Positions 9,928 through 20,910 of a DNA stretch of 64,000 nucleotides are shown here, in pieces. Under the pieces are notes generated by a model. The model saw only the letters and a program-made list of their open reading frames with translations. It was not told where the DNA came from and did no database searches. The stretch is taken from the NCBI GenBank assembly GCA_024704765.1, contig JAKMXF010000255.1, positions 248,001-312,000 of the forward strand. Direction: 5' to 3'. The number at the start of each line of letters is the position of its first letter. The first letter of the stretch is position 1. The DNA is from Oopsacas minuta (lineage: Eukaryota > Porifera > Hexactinellida > Lyssacinosida > Leucopsacidae). The position numbers were made by a program, and so were the translations under genes.

Positions 9928-10493
9928 AATATGAATGACTTATAAGTGTTCTAAAACTCTGTTATAATCAGTATTCGAGTATTAATCCTGAGTAAAAGTT
10001 GAAGTTTAGCATGTTGTAATATCTAGTTAGATAAATACTCATTAAGCTATCCATTCTACTGAAACCAAAGCAGGGTCATGATATACGTTAGATCACAGGA
10101 AATCTGATAGAATATTCATAGAGTTCATACACAGAGACAATAGCCAGACATATCTAAGTTGTATGTTAAAACTATTGTAACAAAAAATTCGGCGATTAAC
10201 TTCATCACAGAATCTGCTAAATATGTTCCTAGCAGCAAAATGCAACACGCTGGCCTTGAATCATCCCAAAGTCAATTGTTTGTATCACCCGGTAAAGAAC
10301 CAATGATTATATTGAATGAAATTTAGTAACAAGGTTGTCTTCAGGCATTCAGCCTAGTTGCATTGTGTCCTGTTCATAACAAATGCTTGCAAAGATTCTT
10401 TGCAAATTTATTGTGAGGAGGGTACATACATATATGTCATATTGAAATTATAAATACTTACAATATGGAATTGAGTAAATCGTAAATTTCATA
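9928..10493. other. Intergenic spacer upstream of the MFS gene
   Basis: Roughly 570 bases between the MITE and the transporter start codon. No ORF, RNA gene or repeat recognised. The divergent promoters of KMO and the transporter are presumed to lie in 9702-10493. Confidence 0.4.
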
Positions 10494-11822
10494 ATGAAAG
10501 TTCCCAGTAATAAATCTATTCGAGTGTTTCACTGCTGTATGGTAATATCATTAGGTTACGTAGGTTGTGTATACATAGATGGATATTCATCTCCAATTGA
10601 AGACGAATTATTGAAGGCGAGAATTTTCACAGAAAATGTCTACCCAGTATTTGTATCAATTAGTTTTCTCACAGCAATGATAAGTTCTTTCATATCAGGA
10701 CCATTAAGTGAATGGCTAGGTTGTAAAGCTGTTATTATACTCTTCTCTCCATTTGCAATAATCGGTGGATTTCTTCTCGTATTAGCCCATGACTCTAACA
10801 GCATGATTTTAGGTAAAATGATGGTTGGGATCAACCAAGGCATGGTAATAACATGTGTTCCTATATTCAATGCAGAAATACCTCCTCCTCATATGAGACA
10901 GTTCTACGGTTCCATGCTAGCAATAGCAGTACGGTTTGGTGTTCCATTGACATATTTCCTAGGAATTTGGGTAGGAGCTAGCTGGTTAGCACTAGGATAC
11001 GTAGGAATAAGTAGCTTTATTGTTTTGAATGTGGTATTCTTACCAGAAAGTCCAAAATGGTTGCAAAAAAAGGGATTTACAGAAAAAGCCGAAAGAGCTA
11101 GGAATTATTACTACAATTCTCTTCAAAACGAAGAATGTCAAAAAATTACTGAAAATTTAAATGTAGAATTATGGGTGCCAGCTGGAGCGAGTATAAAGGA
11201 AAAGATTTCAAGCTACTTTGTATGGCCCGTGATTCGACCTATGTTGGTATGCAGCAGTATTCATTTATTTAAAACATCATCTAGTTATGAGTTACTACTA
11301 TCTTTTGGATCTCATACAATAGAGAGGGGAGTGAATATAAATCCAAACATAGCATCTCTATTCTACGGTATATTCCTCTTGTCTGGGAGTATATTGTTCT
11401 TATTAATTTATAGTAAAGTGAACTGGAAGAGATGGATACTAGTGACAACAATGATACAAGCGATAAGCAATGGATTGCTAGCTTTAGTGATGTTTCTCTC
11501 AATTAACATATTCCATTGCTCGACAACAGAAACTAGTATACTGTGTGATATCTTACAGTACTCTCCAATGATACTAGTAAGCAGTTATGCATTTACAATG
11601 GCTGCAGGTTGGGGATCTCTTTCCTACTGGCTGTTAGGTGAAATATTACATCATCATTACGCTCGTGTATCAGCTGGGATTGTCATATTTGTCAGCTACA
11701 TGAGTGCGTATCTGAATGAGCTCATAGCACCAATGATAGTAGAGTATTTGGGACCTGCAGTAGTATTCCTGGGCTATGCTATCATGTGTTTAATTGGATT
11801 TACAGTTCAGTGGTTCTATTAA
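10494..11822 (+). CDS. Major facilitator (sugar-transporter-like) membrane protein
   Basis: 442 residues, highly hydrophobic, with about twelve membrane segments expected. The string FLPESPKWLQKKG near 182-194 corresponds to the PESPRWL motif that follows helix 6 in the SLC2/trehalose-transporter family, and GPLSEWLGCKAV near 68-79 sits where the helix 2-3 loop motif G-x3-D/E-R-x-G-R-R is expected. Other sugar-porter landmarks are weak: the QQ-SGIN motif of helix 7 is replaced by LFKTSSSYELLL, and the protein ends without a PETKG tail. This is a divergent, possibly re-specialised member; its substrate cannot be read from sequence. Single exon, isolated in large spacers. Confidence 0.8.
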   Translation: MKVPSNKSIRVFHCCMVISLGYVGCVYIDGYSSPIEDELLKARIFTENVYPVFVSISFLTAMISSFISGPLSEWLGCKAVIILFSPFAIIGGFLLVLAHDSNSMILGKMMVGINQGMVITCVPIFNAEIPPPHMRQFYGSMLAIAVRFGVPLTYFLGIWVGASWLALGYVGISSFIVLNVVFLPESPKWLQKKGFTEKAERARNYYYNSLQNEECQKITENLNVELWVPAGASIKEKISSYFVWPVIRPMLVCSSIHLFKTSSSYELLLSFGSHTIERGVNINPNIASLFYGIFLLSGSILFLLIYSKVNWKRWILVTTMIQAISNGLLALVMFLSINIFHCSTTETSILCDILQYSPMILVSSYAFTMAAGWGSLSYWLLGEILHHHYARVSAGIVIFVSYMSAYLNELIAPMIVEYLGPAVVFLGYAIMCLIGFTVQWFY

Positions 11823-13016
11823 CATATTCTATACTCAGCTATGGAAAATTATCATTATTGTTTAGTATTAAAACTTGTTCCCCTATATTCATTCCATTTC
11901 AATACGTAATATTTATTACTCATGGTGAATTATGTGTAAAGCTCATTATTTTAAATAACCTGTTGATAATTCAGTAGACTCTGCTTAATAAGGTCACATC
12001 GGGAGATTCTGGAGTAAATTAACACTATTTGTATGGCCTGTTTCTGGCCAACTCGTTTTCTGGATAATTCCAAACTCAAATCATTCTACATAATGATTAG
12101 CTGCCTATTGCTCTCTTTCTAATAATACAACCAACAACGAATTGGCTTTTATTAGACAATTTGAATTATAAAAGACAAACAAATACAAGTGAAAGATTGT
12201 GTCACTGATTATTATCATGAGAATTAAAAGATGGCCAATTAAAGAATACATAAATGGATTAAATTACAATTAACAATAGATACGAAATAAGTTGAGAATG
12301 CATTAGTTATTCATTTGTATAAGGATTCTGTATGTACGGGACTTGTTACACACAATCTGATTCCATCAATTCTATTCTGGGACAGAAACCAAAGGGTTAT
12401 CCAGAGAAGAAATATAGGACTAATAAACTTGTATTTTTTCACAAATGCTGAAGATTAACCAACATAATTTCTGCATATAATTAAAACAGAGGTTTCTAAC
12501 GAGCAACATATTTAATGACGTAATCATGAGGTTGCTGGTTAGAAAAATGTGAGGTTTGAGTACATAAAGATCTATTAGATTATACTCAACGTCTACAAAT
12601 TATCGAAATATAACACTTATCTATCAAGCAGAACTAAAACTGCGAGAGAATGGGGCAGTGGGAATTTGAGTAAAAATACAAGCCAAATCGGGTAATATTC
12701 TCTTAGATAATTTAACAATATTGATCAGATTGTAGTATAATACGCAACTACGTAACAACAACAATAACAATAAAGTGAGAATACTGTGATAAAGACAGAC
12801 GTGCTGATTAATAACCAAAATCAAAATAATAATAAAACTCTAGATAAAAGTTCCACTAGTAGAAAGAATCAGTCACTAAGTAGAATTGTTGGACACAGGC
12901 AGTGCTATTGATGCCACGATAGGGTGGTGAGTACAGATAATTACAGACTTACAATAAACTTAGGTAAAAGGGGTAGTAAAATAGATATCTACAGTGGAGA
13001 GAAGATTACGTCACGT
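11823..13016. other. Intergenic, one possible Tigger-like end
   Basis: About 1.2 kb. At about 11972 the sequence CAGTAGACTCTGCTTAATAA followed by GGTCACATCGGGA matches another copy at 28246 (CAGTAGACTCCGTTCTATAG then GGTCACATCGGGA), indicating a second pogo/Tigger-like family. Its right end was not located. The remainder probably includes the 3' UTR of CCDC6 (stop at 13017). No other gene seen. Confidence 0.4.
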
Positions 13017-14264
13017 TTACATTAAACTTTCCTTTTTGCCACGAGCTGGCTTCGGTACATCGCTGCTGTAAGTACGGCGAACAGAATTGTTTCCAGAGTT
13101 GGGGTTTGAGCTACCGAGCGATCCGGTACGAGCAAAGGCAGGAGCTAGACTAGAGGAGTGTATATAGGTAGCAGGTGACATGGTCCTACGTGTAGGGGAG
13201 GGGGAGTAAGGGATTGGAGAGGCACAACCTCGTGCTCTATTCTCATTAAACATCTTTTCTTCTTCCATCTCTAGAGAAGATTCTGATTCAGATAGAGTTC
13301 GACAAAGAGCTTCGCTACGCTCCATCTCTCTCCTCAGTCGTTTCAGAAGTAACATATTCTGTTCACGTAGTCCTTTCTCTTCAATTTCTAAGTGAGCTAG
13401 TCGAGTGCTCTGTCTAGTCTCGCTCTCCATCAGTAGACGCTTTAGGTGTCTAACCTCTGTCTCTAAGCTACGACATCTGACAGCTAGTTGTGTGCTTTCA
13501 TCCATACCAGAATTACTGCCTGTGCTACTCTTGTGCTCGGAAGCATGGGAGCCCCGTCCTGGAGATGAACTGGGACTTGACACACGGCCCAATTTCTCTT
13601 CCAATTCTCGCTTTTCTTTCTCAACTTTCTCCATTTGTTTGTGTAGTTTGTTTACCAACATTTCCTGCTCCTGCTCCAGAGCATTCTCAAGCTCTACTTT
13701 CTCGTGTTTGAGTCTATCCAGATCTTTCTGTTTATTGTTAGTCACAGATTCAAGATCATTAACTTTCTTCATAAGGTTAGTAACCTGATTTTCCTGTACT
13801 TCATGATCTAATGCTTGTTCTAACTGTAACTTCTCGCGTCGCAGTTTGTCGAGTTTACGCTGTAATTCGTTTGTGAGGTATTCTTCCTCTTGTTCGTAGT
13901 TCATCGCTAGAACCTCTTTCTCCTTCTTCAAGATTTGTATTTTCTTCAGGAGTTTATTACTGATATACTCCTCTTCTTGCTCAGCCATTGCTTGTATGGA
14001 AACGCTAGCAGCTTTGAGAGATGAGTTTTCTGACGAGAGAGAATTCACTCTAGATTTTAGTTGCTCGATCTCATTTTTGAGTGAAGTATTTTCGTGCAGA
14101 AGATAAGACGTACGCGGAGCCTCGCTATCTCCAGTAGCACTCTCAGTTGTAGAGTAAGAGCTTTCAAGAGATTCCATCGATGAGCTTTGAGCATTCTGCA
14201 AGCTAGATGAGAGGCTGGGGGATGACATTGAGCTACGCGCGCTGGCTCCAAGAGGTCCTGACAT
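13017..14264 (-). CDS. CCDC6: Coiled-coil domain-containing protein 6
   Basis: Coiled-coil phosphoprotein; the human protein acts in DNA-damage checkpoint signalling and is a known fusion partner of RET. The 415-residue ORF has a serine-rich N-terminus, a long coiled coil (about 55-230) with the repeated family phrases QEEEYISN-KLLKKI-LKKEKE, EEEYLTNELQRKL and EQEMLVNKLHKQM, a short serine-rich break, a second coil (about 255-335) ending REMERSEALCRTLSESESSLEMEEE, then a proline/serine tail with SPIPYSPSPT. These match human CCDC6 block by block. Length is close to the human 474, the difference being the shorter proline-rich tail and absent glycine run. Single exon, base composition more GC-rich than its flanks. 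Confidence 0.95.
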   Translation of the reverse strand: MSGPLGASARSSMSSPSLSSSLQNAQSSSMESLESSYSTTESATGDSEAPRTSYLLHENTSLKNEIEQLKSRVNSLSSENSSLKAASVSIQAMAEQEEEYISNKLLKKIQILKKEKEVLAMNYEQEEEYLTNELQRKLDKLRREKLQLEQALDHEVQENQVTNLMKKVNDLESVTNNKQKDLDRLKHEKVELENALEQEQEMLVNKLHKQMEKVEKEKRELEEKLGRVSSPSSSPGRGSHASEHKSSTGSNSGMDESTQLAVRCRSLETEVRHLKRLLMESETRQSTRLAHLEIEEKGLREQNMLLLKRLRREMERSEALCRTLSESESSLEMEEEKMFNENRARGCASPIPYSPSPTRRTMSPATYIHSSSLAPAFARTGSLGSSNPNSGNNSVRRTYSSDVPKPARGKKESLM

Positions 14265-15762
14265 TGTGAATGGAATAATATTTGCTTTGAATTGTACTTA
14301 GTGAAATAAGTCTGGAGTTTGCAATGAATATAAAGGCTGCAGTTGATATTCTGAATCGAAGTAGCCCTGCAAGTTTATTTTATAGATGCGCAGTGGCCAG
14401 AATAGGCTAACTTATTCGATGAAATAACTAAATGAACTATTATAAGATGCGTCAAGTACAAAATATGTATGCGAATAAACTGATTATATTCGAATTAGAG
14501 TAATGGGCTCATCATTAAACAATATATTTGTGATAACTTTCGTAATAAAATGTTCAATTAAATGATTACTGTACATTTCGTATCAGTTATGATATCTGTA
14601 ATTAATTACAAATACATGTTACGTCACACTGTACGTATTTTGCTGGATAAAGGAGGTGGGGTCACAAGTAAAAGCATCATATTATTATCGAGTAATATGG
14701 ACATATTATATGCGTAAAGATCACACAAGATAATTCATTACTTACGTATAGACTTTTCTTGTAAAGATTACAATTTGTAACTGCTAATCAATAATGTAAT
14801 ATATTCACTAAGTGGGTAGAAATTGAGATTTCCATATTTTGATGCATGGCTAAGAGAACTTTACAAACTTTTTTGAATAAAATACATAAGTCACTATTTC
14901 TACGCCCACATTAATTAATATTATTGCGTACCGTTAAAATTACATTGAATAGAATTACAGTAGTAGTAGTATTTTTGGAAAGAGCAGGGTAATTATAGGA
15001 GGGTATTAGGATGTTTTCCTTACCATTTCAATCAGTTAAATATCAGATAGAAATGGATATGTAACCATAATAGAGCAATTCTCCACATGAGATTACGTAT
15101 ATTACGCACTACTACGAACCAAAATAGATCAATGCAGTCAGCTGATTAAATACAACAATTAAGGATGTGTTACTGTGTGGGGCAATATTATACCAGCTGT
15201 ATTAAAGATAATTATAATAGTATTCTAACGAAAGATAGAATATCGTCAACAGATGTAGCTTAAAGCACATCTAACAATGAGTAATTAATATATTTTCTAT
15301 GATCCAACAATTATACAAAATTTATATTTTACTAGGAAAAACATGAAATAAGTATATTTTGTTAACAACATTACTTATCATGATATTACGTATTGTTATT
15401 CATTGTAGCTTAACCATAGAGGTCCAAGTTCCTTCCTACATTACCGGCATAACAGTACAAATCGTAAAATGTAGCCCCCATGGTTATCAACTTATCATCT
15501 ATATTACCATTTTAAGGAATCAGCTGTGTGTGATATGGATCAGTTATTACAGTGTACACGTATCTACATGTTATGCTAAATATACACATCTTCTCTCCTG
15601 AATAAGCTCCAGTGGGCTTGTTGAGAGTAACACGGTTGTTATTACATACGTCAAAACAGATCAATGTATGCAGTGAGATGAATATAACATATTGATAGTA
15701 AGTAAATAAGAGTACTTATAAAGTGATTACTAACATGTGCATAAATTCGATAAAATATAATA
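14265..15762. other. Intergenic, no gene seen
   Basis: 1.5 kb of AT-rich sequence. Only short chance ORFs, the longest 80 codons without recognisable similarity. No repeat family identified above was found here. Confidence 0.45.
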
Positions 15763-17409
15763 TTATAAATCAGTTCCACTCTTAGCGCCATTCTGTTCAA
15801 GATACTCAGCTACACTTTCGAACCCCGCTAGCCTAGCACCATCAAGAGGGGTTTGTTTCCAGCGATCTTTCACATTAATGTTTACCCCGCAAGACTCAAC
15901 TAGAAATTTGCTAGCCTCCAAATGTCCCTCAGAAGCTGATATATGTAGCGGAGCTCTGTTGTCATAATCCACCAGGTCTAAACTGTAACCAGAGAAGAAG
16001 TATGTCTGCAGTGTACCGACTGATCCCTGTTTAGCTGCATACAGTATAGCAGTTAGTTTATGTTCAAGTTGGTAATAGCTAGCAAAACGAGGATCTGAAT
16101 CTGAGGATTCCTCTGGGGTGAATATATGGAAGTTAAACTCTTGTACGAGCCTTTTGTTGAATTCTAATCCACGAACGCTCTGGCCCTTTTCATCCAAACA
16201 CGGTGACCATGTGCAGTAACCTAGCTTACCAGGTACAACAGAGAGGATACAGCCTATAGAATTTGATTTCGAAGGAATTCCAATTTCAAACGCGAAGGAA
16301 CTTGACGCGTTATACAATCCACAACTGTTCATTAAACTTAGCATTCGTTTCACAGCTCCAGTAGTGAATACTCTCTCTCCAGTGAATGGATTAACTCCGT
16401 AGTTAGCAATAGTAGCAGCTACACGAGACAATATGTCACATGTAACCTTGATGGATGTCATTTGAAAATACAAGTTTAGTACTTTTATTATGTCTGTTCC
16501 CTCAGGAAATGCATTTTTAGATTGCATCAAGTATGCTAGACTGTATGCACGAAAAGCAGCATTCTTCTCAGATAAATAGGTTGGGATGTCAACAGAGAGA
16601 GGAGATATTCCCGCACATTTCTCCATCAAAGTAATTATACTTACAATCCTATCAGATAGAGTTAGCTCAGGGTGAATGAGTGCGCTTATACAAAAAGCTC
16701 CTGAACTTATCATAGGATTATGAGGTAGTCCGTTATCAGCAAGATGTACCTTATCATGTAGATAAGCTGTTGGTTCATGTCCTACGTACCTGTGTACAAC
16801 TGCCTCTCCTAAATGAGTAAGAGCATATCCATACAGAATAGGATTGATACATGCCTGTACAGGGAAGTATGTGTGTGAATCTCCACATGCGTATTGTTGT
16901 CCATCTATCGTGCATATACTAAAGCCCCAGTTATCTGGACTATACTTGCGTAGCTCAGGAAGATTGTCCACTATCTTTCCGCCTGTTTTTCCAACAATTT
17001 CTTCATATATCTCAGCTACTTTCTCTTGGAAAGATTGAAAATTAGGAAAGATTAATCTTCCTTGAAATGATTTAGAAATGATGGATAAACACGGGTCTAT
17101 CATGTAACGGAAATCCTCAAAGTTAACAGTGCCATCACCTGTTTCTACGGATTTCTTGAACAATTTTGCTGTCTGTGCCAGGCGAATATCCTTCATTGAT
17201 AACCCATTATCCTCCAATTCATCAATCACTGAGTAAATGCGTATTCTTTCTGAGCTATCTTTGTAGCGATTGAATATTACTTGTTGGATTGGAAGCTCGA
17301 CAACTGAAGAATAGTTGCAACCCTGAAACGTGGTTAGTCTAGGACAGACTGGGATGCATCGTCGGATCAGGGAAGCAAACATTTTAGTGAAGGACGACCT
17401 GGTGACCAT
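15763..17409 (-). CDS. Glutaminase-family protein lacking catalytic residues
   Basis: 548 residues with the architecture of animal mitochondrial glutaminase (GLS/GLS2): a basic N-terminus that could be a mitochondrial presequence, a helical segment, the beta-lactamase-like glutaminase domain (about 140-430) and C-terminal ankyrin repeats (about 455-540). Family strings are clear: VHRYVGHEP, PHNPM, FPEGTD, YFQM.SI.VTC, NP.TGERV, LSLMNSCGLY. Counted against human GLS (constant offset of 100), the catalytic Ser286 is Ala186 and Lys289 is Asn189 (QACIN for QSCVK). Tyr249, Asn335, Asn388 and Val484 are also replaced (Asn149, Ser235, Ala288, Ser384), while Glu381, Tyr414 and Tyr466 remain. Hydrolysis of glutamine is therefore unlikely; a structural or regulatory pseudoenzyme is inferred. 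The frame is fully open, so it is not a simple pseudogene. Confidence 0.9.
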   Translation of the reverse strand: MVTRSSFTKMFASLIRRCIPVCPRLTTFQGCNYSSVVELPIQQVIFNRYKDSSERIRIYSVIDELEDNGLSMKDIRLAQTAKLFKKSVETGDGTVNFEDFRYMIDPCLSIISKSFQGRLIFPNFQSFQEKVAEIYEEIVGKTGGKIVDNLPELRKYSPDNWGFSICTIDGQQYACGDSHTYFPVQACINPILYGYALTHLGEAVVHRYVGHEPTAYLHDKVHLADNGLPHNPMISSGAFCISALIHPELTLSDRIVSIITLMEKCAGISPLSVDIPTYLSEKNAAFRAYSLAYLMQSKNAFPEGTDIIKVLNLYFQMTSIKVTCDILSRVAATIANYGVNPFTGERVFTTGAVKRMLSLMNSCGLYNASSSFAFEIGIPSKSNSIGCILSVVPGKLGYCTWSPCLDEKGQSVRGLEFNKRLVQEFNFHIFTPEESSDSDPRFASYYQLEHKLTAILYAAKQGSVGTLQTYFFSGYSLDLVDYDNRAPLHISASEGHLEASKFLVESCGVNINVKDRWKQTPLDGARLAGFESVAEYLEQNGAKSGTDL

Positions 17410-18466
17410 AATAAATGGTTAGTCATCGGATACCATGAATGTATGCCTAGTGTATGCCTAGAGTGATTTATTCGTCGGAATTTATAAATCAAAATTTGCA
17501 TACATATATGAATAGGAAATTGAGGACGGTTGGTATAGTAGGAAATTTGAACTCGCCTCGAGGCAAGGAACCTAAGAATTACATAATAGTAGTAATAATT
17601 CCTTTTAGAAAGTTTTCCAAGGGACAATACATTTCATCCATGAAATAACAAGGAAGGAATAAATGTAATTTTTTGAGAATAATTTGGGTAAAAGCATATT
17701 GTAGACTAATAATACTTGTTGATAAACTGCAAAGGACATATTTACGTATAATGTTATTGTTATTTGTTTATGAATAAGATATGCGATTATTATAATAATC
17801 TTACATTGAACTTTCATAATCTTTGGAAAAACATAACGTTATGCTGTCTACCATTTGGATAGTGAGATATTAAATCAATGAGGTAGACAACGAATATGTT
17901 TATATCATATTTGTGAATGAACATTAATAACTAGATAGCCTGCGATATATGGCATTACACAGTGTAGTGCAAGGAAATTGGAATATGATGCTTGGAAGAT
18001 GCAACATTTGACTTGTAATGACCGAAAAGTCCTCACTGATTCGCATAAACAAATGCTATATCCCTGTAGATATATTGCACAAGTGAATAAAAAGGTATAT
18101 ACTATGGTAAACCGAATTCCAAGAATATAACAAGTAATCGTGGTCTAAGTAACTACAAACTACTAACATTCATGACACGGCATTATAGTCCGCGTGGAGA
18201 CCAAACACATTATTATTACGTATTTAAACTTGTTTGATTGTTATGTCATTTCGGTAACTAATTAATAGAAGTTTGACATCATGAATTTGCAGTTGGTATC
18301 AACTTGAAGGCATTACACACATATCAGCTGGGATTTTCAATTAGTGATGAATCATGACCTTAGGAATGTGTGAGATAGTGGGATCTATCAATGAGAGATA
18401 TAACTGTACATTTAACAAAATAAGGAGAGAAATAAATATAATAATTACTGAGGTTAAGTGACCAGG
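17410..18466. other. Intergenic, no gene seen
   Basis: About 1.05 kb upstream of the glutaminase-like gene and downstream of the dynein stop codon. AT-rich; only short chance ORFs on both strands. No repeat of the recognised families. Confidence 0.45.
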
Positions 18467-20910
18467 TTAATTAGAATCTCCATGACAAGGAGGAGATAGG
18501 AGAATAGCAGCATTAGCTAGATTCAATAGCTCAGGAGGTTTCACACTAGGAAGATTGAAATGTGTAATTATGTTAGAATCGAAATGATTCACTTCCCGTG
18601 AAGATGTGTAGCGAGATCGATCAGCTGTATAATACACAGGCATTTTATAGTGGTAGAGTTTTCTAGAATGTTTCTTTTCAGCAATTGATGGCATAAAATG
18701 GAGTGGGGGTAATCGATTGATTGGAGATTTAGCTTTCGTAGTAGCTAGTCCTCCTTGATGCGTGTGATAATCCCACTTACAGCCTTCCAGATATAGTCCG
18801 TGTATTAGAACACCATTAGATGATTCATAACCAGGGGCAAAACCTGTAAATGCTTCATCTAATGAAGGTACAGATACATTCTGTGTTATAGCACGACGTT
18901 CTGGTAGCACACGAGTTTGAAAACTTATAGATTCGAGAGGGAGATTATGCTGTCGACTGAATTCTTGTTTTATAGCAGTCAAAAAGCAGTGTGGGTTGAA
19001 GAAGGAGCCCAACCAGAAACTACGTGGACGTGAAAGAACCTCCCGAGGGGGTGCTGGGGAATTTGAACTTGTATCAGCTTGTCGCGGGGAGGAAAGCAGG
19101 TCTTGCCAGCTGGAGAAGAACTTACATCTCTGTTTGAGATCAATAATGAAAGAACCTAGTTTCTTAGTAGTAGGGTAACATACAGATCTCCATAGCTTAG
19201 GCACGATATCACTCTTAATTTCTCTGTACAATTCCTCCATCTGTATTGACATTAAATTACAACTCTTCTTAACGTATTGCAGTTCCTCAATACTGTTTGT
19301 GATCTTACTAAGAAGTTGCTGATACATTTCTATCTCCCTATCTAATACAATAAGTAACGGAGAGTCTGTAGGCTGTAGCTCAGATTCACATACTCTATCA
19401 CGTATCTCACAAATATCGATACCCGCAAATATTTCAGTGTCTTTATCACGGCTGCCTAAATCAGGAAACTCGTATACAGTAGGTAAAGAGCTTAATATCT
19501 CAGAGGATCTACGGATAACAGAATCTCTAGCTTGCCATAACTTTCCAGTACCAGCTGCTGTACTATTCATCTCTACAAGACATTGTATTAGATACATATT
19601 GTTAGCAAGGCTATATGTGACGTCAGCTGATTGATGTAATCCTAGAGACTCTGGTGAATCTTTATCAGGCAATTGTTCTATGTGTTTCTTCCAACCTTCA
19701 AACGATGCCTTGTCACTAACCATAGATAATCTCGGATCTTTCATAATATGATAGTTACTAGTAGTAACTTCACTATTGAAGTATCTCTCTAATAGACATT
19801 CTAATCTTTTCTTATCTGAGAAGTCTGTGACTCTACCTCCATAGCACGTATCCCCCAAAGACTCTACAATTCCCCTCCATGGTATGCACGAGTGGTCTGT
19901 CATTAGTCTAAGCATTATATATTTTCCACATGTAAAATCTCTAACACTGAAATCATATGGGAAATTCCAGCCTAGAGTTCTATAGCGGTTTCTACAGTGG
20001 ATAATAGCGTTGAAAAAACATAAAGAGAATAACAGACGCTTCCAGTAGGGGCCAGCCCCTTGATCTTCAAGGTCTTGTTCTGTAATAGCGCCTCTGTTGA
20101 GCAGTGTCTCTTCAATATTAGCTCTTATGCTTTTCAGTGATTCTATTCTGAGTTTGAGTGAGAGATGAAGAATTGAAATTGGAAATTTCTTACAAGTTTT
20201 AGTGATTAGCCATAGACGGAATTTTGGATGAATCTTTTGCTCTCTAATCATATTCAATAAGATATCAATAACGTTGGTTAACCAGGTAAGCTGTAGATGG
20301 ACATTCGTACATAGCACCCACCCGCCTCTCATGGCTTGCCGCTTCAATGTAGCAAAACTCTGAGAAACCCTCTCTTCCAAGAATACAAGTTGAGATAACA
20401 TTGAGTGAGAGCAGAGTTTTTCCCTAGCCAGCTTCTCCAAGTCTCCCACCATATCCTTACAACTCGTACAATCATCAGATTGAATCAATAAAATTGGAGT
20501 TATACTTACTTCTGCGGTTGGACTAGCGTAGTAGTAAGCCTCGTCTAAATCAACTACAGGTGTCTCTATGAACTCTGAACCTACCGTCTCAGTTATAAAA
20601 CTACGAACAGAGGTATCAAGTACTTCTTTACGAAGTTCTTTAATTAGAATAAGTTTATGGAAGTGTGTTAGAAAATCTGGTTGGAAATCACACTCCATTG
20701 CTGATACTATAGTAGATTTAGTGCTGGTGGTGGATATTTTTGGTGTAGGTCTGTGTGAGGAAGTTATTTGTTCGTTTGAGTTATCCTCAAACTCCTCGGA
20801 TTCTTTCTCCTCTTGGATAACATCTAATTCACTCTGTGCGCCAAGAACTTCAAAAGGGTCGAAATTGAACATGAATGGGTGTGGATCTGACATGAATTGT
20901 TTCCATAGAC
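18467..20910 (-). CDS. Dynein heavy chain: AAA6 and C-terminal domain, last exon
   Basis: One exon of about 800 codons ending at the stop codon TAA at 18467. It opens with a roughly 60-residue Ser/Thr/Glu-rich insert not seen in typical dyneins. It then has AAA6 (HFHKLILIKELRKEVL; GGWVLCTNVHLQLTWL; FRLWLITKTCKKFPISIL) and the C-terminal domain (RSFWLGSFFNPHCFLTAIKQ; GLYLEGCKWD, the family GLxLxGARWD motif). An internal Met at 20893 is not a start. Confidence 0.92.

Noticed and set aside
13405-13788. 127-codon ORF opposite CCDC6
   Set aside because: Serine/leucine-rich antisense shadow of the CCDC6 coiled-coil codons, no family similarity.
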